A stretch of 47,889 nucleotides of DNA, taken from NCBI GenBank assembly GCA_964600365.1, contig CAZRJG010000014.1, positions 1-47,889 on the forward strand, in the 5' to 3' direction. Source of the stretch: GCA-020352575 sp964600365 (GTDB lineage Bacteria > Actinomycetota > Acidimicrobiia > Spongiisociales > JAENVV01). Below, piece by piece: positions 42,384 to 47,889 of the stretch; the stretch's first letter is position 1; the number at the start of each line of letters is the position of its first letter. The notes beneath the pieces were generated by a model. It was given only the letters and a program-made list of their open reading frames with translations, was not told where the DNA came from and searched no databases. Made by a program: the position numbers and the translations under genes.

Positions 42384-45300
42384 TCAGGCGAGTTCGAGGT
42401 CTGCCTGGGCCTCGGCGAACCGCTTGGCGACGACCTTCGTGGAGCCGCCGGGCTCCATGGTGACGCCGTACAGCGTGTCGGCGGCCTCCATCGTCTGCTG
42501 CTGGTGCGTGACGATGATGAGCTGCGAAGCGCCCCGGAAGGCCTCCACGAGCGAAAGGAAGCGTCGGAGGTTGGCGTCGTCGAGGGCGGCCTCCACCTCA
42601 TCGAGAACGTAGAAGGGACTCGGTGCGGCCCGGAAGACCGCGAAGAGGAAGGCGAGCGCCGCCATCGACTTCTCGCCACCTGAGAGGAGGGAGAGGCGGG
42701 AGATCTTCTTGCCCTGGGGTTGGACGGTGATCTCGACGCCGCTGGAGAGCAGGTCATCGGGATCGGTGAGCACGAGTGCCCCCCGGCCACCGGGGAACAT
42801 GATGCCCACGTGCTCAGCGAAGGCGCTGGCGACCTGTTCGAACGCCTCCCGGAACCGCTCCCTCACCTCGTCGTCGAGCGCGGCGATCACCCGACGGATC
42901 TCGGACCGCGAGGACTCCAAGTCGGCAAGTTGCTCCTCCAAGAAGGAACGACGCTCGTCGAGTTCGGCGAACTCCTGGGCGGCGAGCGGGTTCACAGGGC
43001 CCATGCGACGAAGGTCGGCCTCAAGGGCTTCAGCCCGGGCGGCATGGGTGATTCCTTCGACGCCCTCGGGCTCGGGAGCCTCCATCGCCGACGACTCGTC
43101 GGCGTCGGCATCACGGCGCAGCGCCTCGCACACCCCTTCACGCCGGACCCGCAACTCTGCGCTCTCGACGGAGAGCGCCGTCCGAGCAGCGCCCAGCTCG
43201 GCCATCTCCGCGTGGAGGTCCTCACGGCGTCGTCGTTCGTCAGCAAGCACCTTCCCTCGGTCACCGAGTGCGTCGCGCAGTTCGTGCTGTTCGCTTCGCA
43301 GCGAGGCGATGTGGTCGACGATGAGCTGCTCGGCCCGGGCTCCCGCCTCGGTGAGGCGCTCGAGGCGATCGATGGCGTCGGGATCGAAGCGCGTCTGCGC
43401 AAGATCCGCAGCCTCGCGTTCGACCTGCTGGAGCCGCCGCTGGAGCATCCCCCGCCGCTCCACGATGGCCCCGAGTGCGGACTCGGTTGCCTGTCGTTTC
43501 CCGCGAGCATCGTCCCTGGCAGCCACGACCGCCTCACGGCGGCGGACGAGGTCCTCCCATGCACGCTGACGCTCGGCTTCCTCACCCTCGAGGGCGCGAA
43601 GGCGTTCGGTGAGCTCGGCGATCCGCTCGCCACGCCCGGCTGCCCCCTCCTCGAGGTGGGAGATGCGGGTCGCCGTGCGGTCGAGGGCGCCTGCCTGCTC
43701 GGTCTCGTGGTGCCGGGCCGAGTCGAGGTCGCGTCGCGTCGATTCGAGTGAGCGGACGGCTTCGGTGAGCTCCGACTCGAGGGAGCGGAGGCGCTGGGCT
43801 GTGACGTCACGCTCCTCACGAGCCCGCCGTTCCCACTGCCGAGCCTCTTGGCGCTCGTCCTCGGCGAGCGAGAGGGTCTCACGGGCGGCTTCGACCATCG
43901 CAGGCGTCGCTCCCTCGGGATCTGCGAGCCGGATGCCGTGGGCCGTCACGAGATCACCGTCGAGGGTGACCGCTCGAACGTCGGGGTGGGCGGCGACGAT
44001 CTCCCAACCGATGGCCCAACCGTCGACGAGGAGCACATCTCCGAGGAGATCGGCGACGACGGCGAGCCGTGCCGTGGGACCAAGGCGATCGAGGAGGGCC
44101 TCCACGCCCCAGGTCGAGGCGACATCCCTGGCAGGGACCTCGCCCTGCGGACGGCCTGCGATGAGCGGCACACCTCCCAGCGCTGCCTGCTTCACCTTTG
44201 CCGCTGCGCGCGCCAAGGCCTCACCGTCGTCGAACACCAGCGCGTCCTGCCACTGGCCGAGCGCTGCATCGACTGCGGCGGCGAGCGCCGTGGGCACGTC
44301 GAGCACCTCGGTGATCGTTCCGAGGTCGCCCCCGGACGCGCGGGCGTGCTCACGAGCACGGGGATCGGCCGTTCCCGCCACAACTGCTTCGATGGCCTCC
44401 AGACGGGACGCCATGACCTCGGCTCGGTGCTCGGCCGACCGCGTGGCCTCGGTCACCGACTGCCAGGTCGTCGCCGCTTCGGCGGCCGCTTCCGCAGCGT
44501 GGTCGCGCTGGGCGCCTCGCCGATGCACGACGTCCTCCAGGGCCACGACCGACACGGCGAGTTCCTCGAGTCGGACAGCGGTGGCTTCCCTCGCCGCGGC
44601 CAGGGTGCTGGCGCGTTCCTGGAGCTCCGAGAGCTCTCGCTCGTCGCGGGCCCTGGCCGCTTCGAGCGACCGGAGGTCCCCCCGAACCACCGCAACTGCC
44701 CCCTCCGTCGGGAGCGATTCCTGTTCTGCGAGCGATCGTTCCTCGTCCTCCAGGGCCCGCAGGGCCAGCTCGGCCCGATCGACCGCTGCACGGGCCGCGG
44801 TTTCTTCGTCGGCCGCCGATGCGAGTGCTGAGCGGAGCTCGTCCGCCTCGGCGGCGAGGTCCCCCAGCCGCTCGTCGGCGCCCTCGAGGCGAGCGGCGAG
44901 GCTCCGATGGCGCTCCCGGGCGACCCGCACCATTCCGCGGATTCGTTCCAGGATGGCCTCGAGCCGGGCGGCCGCCTCGGACACGGTGTCGAGTCGCTCC
45001 CCTGCAGCGCCGACCTCGGCCTCGAGCGCGGGGAGGCCCGCCTCCACGCCTGCAAGGGACGTCTCAACGCCCTCGAGCCGGGCGAGAGTGGTCGTCTCGG
45101 CCTGGGTGATCTCGACGAGGCGTGTGTCCATCTCCCGCAGGCGGCTCCCACCCAACCAGAGTCGGACCGCCCTCAGCTCGTCCTTCACCGCGCCATGGCG
45201 CTCGGCGTCGGCTGCCTGGCGGCGAAGGGGGCGGATCTGGCGCTTCAGTTCCCGGAGGATGTCCTCGAGGCGCAGCACGTCGGCGTCGGTGCGCTCGAGG

Positions 45301-45839
45301 CGACGGAGCGAACGGTCCTTCCGGAGGCGGTGCTTGAGGATCCCCGCCGCCTCTTCGATGACGGCTCGGTGGTCCTCGGGCTTGGCGGTGAGGATCGAGG
45401 TGATCTGACCTTGCCCCACCAAGATGTGCTGCTGGCGGCCGACGCCGGAGTCACTGAGCAGCTCCTGGATGTCAAGGAGACGGCACCCAACACCGTTGAT
45501 CTCGTAGTCCGAGGACCCGTCCCGGTAGAGGCGACGGGTGATGCTCACTTCGGGGAGGTCGAGTGGCAGCCGTCCGGAGGCGTTGTCGAAGACGAGGGTC
45601 ACCTCGGCCCGGCCCAGTTCGGGGCGGGTGGCCGTCCCGGCGAAGATCACATCCTCCATCTTCTGGGTACGCAGGCTCGACGGCGACTGCGTCCCCATCA
45701 CCCACCCGAGCGCGTCGACGACGTTCGACTTGCCGGATCCGTTGGGGCCGACCACCACGGTCACACCTGGCTCGAATTCGAGGCGCGTGCGATCGGCGAA
45801 CGACTTGAAACCAGCGAGCTTGAGGGAGCGGAGGTACAT
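42384..45839 (-). CDS. smc: Chromosome segregation protein SMC
   Basis: A 1151-aa condensin ATPase. The N-terminal head starts MYLRSLKLAGFKSFADRT and has Walker A GPNGSGKS at residues 31-38. A coiled coil runs from about 165 to 500, rich in R/E/A/L. The hinge lies near 515-640 (IAGRPQGEVPARDVASTW, DVRAVTLDGDLVTAHGIRL) and the second coiled coil from about 660 to 985. The C-terminal head has signature LSGGEKSMAALAFLFA and Walker B FYVLDEVEAALDDAN. The QQQ and D-loop parts (THQQQTMEAADTLYGVTM) are intact. It compacts and helps separate sister chromosomes with ScpA and ScpB. The long open frame continues upstream, but homology starts here. No ribosome-binding sequence precedes this ATG. Confidence 0.97.
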   Translation of the reverse strand: MYLRSLKLAGFKSFADRTRLEFEPGVTVVVGPNGSGKSNVVDALGWVMGTQSPSSLRTQKMEDVIFAGTATRPELGRAEVTLVFDNASGRLPLDLPEVSITRRLYRDGSSDYEINGVGCRLLDIQELLSDSGVGRQQHILVGQGQITSILTAKPEDHRAVIEEAAGILKHRLRKDRSLRRLERTDADVLRLEDILRELKRQIRPLRRQAADAERHGAVKDELRAVRLWLGGSRLREMDTRLVEITQAETTTLARLEGVETSLAGVEAGLPALEAEVGAAGERLDTVSEAAARLEAILERIRGMVRVARERHRSLAARLEGADERLGDLAAEADELRSALASAADEETAARAAVDRAELALRALEDEERSLAEQESLPTEGAVAVVRGDLRSLEAARARDERELSELQERASTLAAAREATAVRLEELAVSVVALEDVVHRRGAQRDHAAEAAAEAATTWQSVTEATRSAEHRAEVMASRLEAIEAVVAGTADPRAREHARASGGDLGTITEVLDVPTALAAAVDAALGQWQDALVFDDGEALARAAAKVKQAALGGVPLIAGRPQGEVPARDVASTWGVEALLDRLGPTARLAVVADLLGDVLLVDGWAIGWEIVAAHPDVRAVTLDGDLVTAHGIRLADPEGATPAMVEAARETLSLAEDERQEARQWERRAREERDVTAQRLRSLESELTEAVRSLESTRRDLDSARHHETEQAGALDRTATRISHLEEGAAGRGERIAELTERLRALEGEEAERQRAWEDLVRRREAVVAARDDARGKRQATESALGAIVERRGMLQRRLQQVEREAADLAQTRFDPDAIDRLERLTEAGARAEQLIVDHIASLRSEQHELRDALGDRGKVLADERRRREDLHAEMAELGAARTALSVESAELRVRREGVCEALRRDADADESSAMEAPEPEGVEGITHAARAEALEADLRRMGPVNPLAAQEFAELDERRSFLEEQLADLESSRSEIRRVIAALDDEVRERFREAFEQVASAFAEHVGIMFPGGRGALVLTDPDDLLSSGVEITVQPQGKKISRLSLLSGGEKSMAALAFLFAVFRAAPSPFYVLDEVEAALDDANLRRFLSLVEAFRGASQLIIVTHQQQTMEAADTLYGVTMEPGGSTKVVAKRFAEAQADLELA

Positions 45840-46187
45840 GGGAACTACAACTATGTGATTCGGTCGAATCAGCGTAGCACCGGCGCCCCGACCGGTCCCG
45901 TGTCCACGGGTTCCCAACCCTGCATGGTGGCGTGGGAGGAACCTGAGAGGAGCGGCCCATCGACGGCACCCGCGCATCGAATACGTTGATCCTTGGTCCG
46001 ATCGTCCTGGCGAATGCCCGCTGGCACGGGATCGAAGACGACGACATGCTCCACGCGTGTCGCAAACCCGATCAGCACATTCGACGTCGAGGTCCTCCTC
46101 CTCGAAGTCGGCATTGCGGGATCTGGGGGCAACGACTTCGTCGTCCACGCAATGCCAATCCGCCCCCGCGACTCGAGGTTGCCCTGC
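45840..46187. other. 348-bp gap upstream of smc, mostly unexplained
   Basis: The gap lies between the smc start and the small HTH gene. Near smc it holds a TACGCT box on the minus strand (45871-45876) and an inverted repeat GATTCG-gt-CGAATC (45857-45870) right at the expected transcription start, a possible operator. The remaining 300 bp has open frames in both directions (for example plus-strand 45993-46187 in frame with the HTH gene), but none shows recognisable homology. No tRNA or small RNA was recognised. Confidence 0.45.
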
Positions 46188-46460
46188 ATGCCCAAGTCCA
46201 TCCGAGAGATCATCGATCACGCCGACACGCTCGCACGCAGATTCGAGGAGTTCCAACCGTCCGAGGGCGATGAGGCACCCGTCGAGGAGTTCCTCCTCCA
46301 ACAGGCGGTGCGGGCACGTGCCCGCGGCGAGGAACACGTACTCGAGGCCGTCACGCCAGCGCGGGAGGCGGGCATCCCTTGGTCGCGGATAGGTGAACTC
46401 CTCGGCACATCGGCGCAGGCAGCCCAACCGCGATACGGCCCGGTCGTAGCCTCCGACTGA
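46188..46460 (+). CDS. Small helix-turn-helix protein, function unknown
   Basis: A 90-aa protein with a helical N-terminus (MPKSIREIIDHADTLARRFEEF) and a C-terminal helix-turn-helix-like segment EAGIPWSRIGELLGTSAQAAQPRYGP near residues 60-85. This W-x-x-I-G-x-x-L-G-x-S-x-Q-A-A pattern is common in small actinobacterial DNA-binding or antitoxin-like proteins. The start is uncertain: ATG 46188 is where the regular helical pattern begins, but the frame is open upstream to 45993. There is no toxin gene beside it. It converges on mutM with adjoining stop codons and interrupts the usual mutM-smc pair. Confidence 0.6.
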   Translation: MPKSIREIIDHADTLARRFEEFQPSEGDEAPVEEFLLQQAVRARARGEEHVLEAVTPAREAGIPWSRIGELLGTSAQAAQPRYGPVVASD

Positions 46461-47297
46461 TCACTCCCAGGCCGGTTGGCAGGTCGGGCAGAAGTGGGTC
46501 GACCGCTGGGTGACCACGATCCGCTCGATCGGCGTCCCGCACCGTCGGCACGGCAGGCCGGTGCGCCCGTAGGCACGGAGCCGCTGGGTGTACTCCCCTG
46601 CCCGACCGTCCGGCAGGAGGTAGGCCAGGTCATCGAGCGTGGTGCCCCCGTGGCGGAGGCCCGCTTCGAGCACGGGCCTGATCGCCGCCCGAAGCCGCTT
46701 GACCTCATCGACATCGAGCGAGGCGCCGAGGCGAAGCGGGTGGAGGCGTGCACGGTGGAGCACCTCATCGGCGTAGATGTTCCCCAGTCCTGCGATGAGG
46801 TGCTGGTCGAGGAGGAGTGCCTTGAGGGGGCTCCGGCGCCGGGTGATGGCAGCCCACAGCTGGGGGCTGCGGGGCAGCTCTTCCAACGCGTCGGGCCCGA
46901 GGGCGACGAAGGGGCTGGAATCCCACTCGTCGGGCGTGAGGCACACAACGAATCCGAACGTGCGCGGGTCGATCATCCACACCTCGGCGTCAGCGGTCTC
47001 CAGCACCACGTTCGTGTGCGGGGGCCGGTCGGCACCGGGCGACTCGATTCGCACACGGCCGCTCATCCCGAGGTGGAGCACCATCGTGAGGTCGCCATCG
47101 AGGTGCCCGAGGAGGAATTTCCCCCGCCGCCCGAGTGCCTCGACGCGCCGGCTACGCATGCGGTCGGCGAAGTCGAGCGGCCGGGGTTGGCGACGGAGCA
47201 TCCGGTCCCGGCTCACTTCGGCCCGGCGGATGGTCGCGCCTTCGAGGACGGGGACGAGCGACCTGCGGGTCGTCTCGACCTCGGGGAGCTCAGGCAT
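46461..47297 (-). CDS. mutM: Formamidopyrimidine-DNA glycosylase
   Basis: A 278-aa base-excision repair enzyme that removes 8-oxoguanine and formamidopyrimidines and nicks the DNA by beta,delta elimination. It has the invariant N-terminus MPELPEVETTRR, in which the Pro2 amine is the nucleophile and Glu3 acts as acid. RRGKFLLGHL carries the catalytic Lys. LLDQHLIAGLGNIYADEVLHRARLHP forms the helix-two-turn-helix, and the zinc finger CRRCGTPIERIVVTQRSTHFCPTCQ closes the protein. The start overlaps the rnc stop by 8 bp. Neighbours rnc, mutM and smc keep the standard actinobacterial order. Confidence 0.97.
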   Translation of the reverse strand: MPELPEVETTRRSLVPVLEGATIRRAEVSRDRMLRRQPRPLDFADRMRSRRVEALGRRGKFLLGHLDGDLTMVLHLGMSGRVRIESPGADRPPHTNVVLETADAEVWMIDPRTFGFVVCLTPDEWDSSPFVALGPDALEELPRSPQLWAAITRRRSPLKALLLDQHLIAGLGNIYADEVLHRARLHPLRLGASLDVDEVKRLRAAIRPVLEAGLRHGGTTLDDLAYLLPDGRAGEYTQRLRAYGRTGLPCRRCGTPIERIVVTQRSTHFCPTCQPAWE

Positions 47298-47889
47298 CCC
47301 CGCTGCCCGGGAGGGCATCGAGGGCCACCCGTGCGGCCGCCTGCTGGGCAGCCTTCTTGGAGCCACCCGTGCCGGTGCCGAGGGCGACGCCTTCCACTTC
47401 GACGATCGCGGTGAAGGTCTTGTCGTGGTCGGGCCCCTCATCGGAGAGCCGGTAGGTCGGTCGACGACCCTGCTTGGCGAGCGCCTCCTGGAGGCGGGTC
47501 TTGAAGTCACGCGAGCCAGGATCGGTTGCCCTTGTGACGAGCATCGGCTCCCACCATCGGAGGATCGCCCCACGCACTGCCTCGAGCCCCGCATCGAGGT
47601 AGAGGGCGGCGAGAACGGCCTCCATCGCATCGCTCAGGATCGAGTCCTTGTCGGCCCCACCGGTGCGCGCTTCTCCCTTGCCGAGTTGGAGGGCCGGACC
47701 GAGGCCGATCGCCCGCGCCACCCGGGCGAGGGCCGGTCGGCTGACGCATGCGGCGCGAACCTTTGCCATCTGCCCCTCGGCGTGGTCCTCGAAGGTGGAG
47801 AAGAGGTAGTCGGTGACGACGAGTTGGAGGACGGCATCGCCGAGGAACTCGAGGCGCTCGTTGTCGGGGCCCTCGCCATTCTCGGCGAC
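47290..47889 (-). CDS. rnc: Ribonuclease III, N-terminus cut by the window edge
   Basis: About 199 residues are visible; the first part lies past the right edge. The RNase III signature NERLEFLGDAVLQLVVTDYL comes first, then the second metal-binding region DSILSDAMEAVLAALYLDAGLEAVR. The double-stranded RNA-binding domain follows: DFKTRLQEALAKQGRRPTYRL with GTGTGGSKKAAQQAAARVAL. It processes rRNA precursors and structured mRNAs. The stop overlaps the mutM start by 8 bp. Confidence 0.96.
   Translation of the reverse strand, partial: VAENGEGPDNERLEFLGDAVLQLVVTDYLFSTFEDHAEGQMAKVRAACVSRPALARVARAIGLGPALQLGKGEARTGGADKDSILSDAMEAVLAALYLDAGLEAVRGAILRWWEPMLVTRATDPGSRDFKTRLQEALAKQGRRPTYRLSDEGPDHDKTFTAIVEVEGVALGTGTGGSKKAAQQAAARVALDALPGSGDA

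Noticed and set aside
42720..45408. Several plus-strand frames opposite smc, up to about 600 codons
   Set aside because: Extremely Ser/Arg/Ala-rich translations without motifs, as expected opposite a coiled-coil gene in GC-rich DNA.
45869..46213. Minus-strand 114-codon frame upstream of smc
   Set aside because: No recognisable homology and no ribosome-binding site; it overlaps the smc promoter region.
46188..46460. Antitoxin of a toxin-antitoxin pair
   Set aside because: There is no toxin-like gene adjacent on either side, only smc and mutM.

Overview
The window is high-GC, tightly packed chromosomal DNA from an actinobacterium. Housekeeping proteins with actinobacterial gene order, many GTG starts, 4-bp ATGA/GTGA gene overlaps and TAnnnT -10 boxes placed almost directly on start codons suggest an Acidimicrobiia-like lineage; this placement is an inference. 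No tRNA, rRNA, CRISPR array, insertion sequence or prophage was recognised.

Ends: the left end carries khpA (partial), rpsP and ffh, all on the minus strand. The right end carries ftsY, smc, mutM and rnc (partial), also minus. In other actinobacteria these form one neighbourhood (rnc-mutM-smc-ftsY ... ffh-rpsP-khpA). Here ftsY and ffh are about 39 kb apart, and the space is filled mainly with metabolic genes.

1.9-12.0 kb: a nitroreductase, a GNAT acetyltransferase, dxs (isoprenoid precursors), a cysteine-synthase-fold enzyme, a tyrosine phenol-lyase whose diagnostic residues can be checked one by one, ppc, upp and a PHP-family phosphoesterase.

12.1-31.7 kb: the most distinctive region, a catabolic cluster that looks like a single LacI-type regulon. 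It contains a CUT2 sugar-type ABC transporter (lipoprotein, double ATPase, two permeases), a divergent amidase, the LacI regulator, a hydratase, a six-gene run (SDR, CoA-transferase, enoyl-CoA hydratase, luciferase-like oxidoreductase, AroE-like dehydrogenase, alanine-racemase-like protein) and a final run (GMC flavoprotein, small partner subunit, aldehyde dehydrogenase, DUF993 protein). Four near-palindromic sites of the form GG-AA-CG-TT-CC lie at its four control points. The substrate is unknown and the set does not match a pathway I recognise.

31.7-36.6 kb: an alkyltransferase-like protein, a decayed methyltransferase, and the paaABCDE phenylacetyl-CoA epoxidase operon with a well-formed promoter whose spacer is occupied by a 12-bp perfect palindrome. 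A membrane protein is transcribed divergently from it.

36.6-42.4 kb: nucleoside salvage (pyrimidine phosphorylase, purine phosphorylase, cytidine deaminase), the electron transfer flavoprotein etfBA, a small conserved protein, and ftsY.
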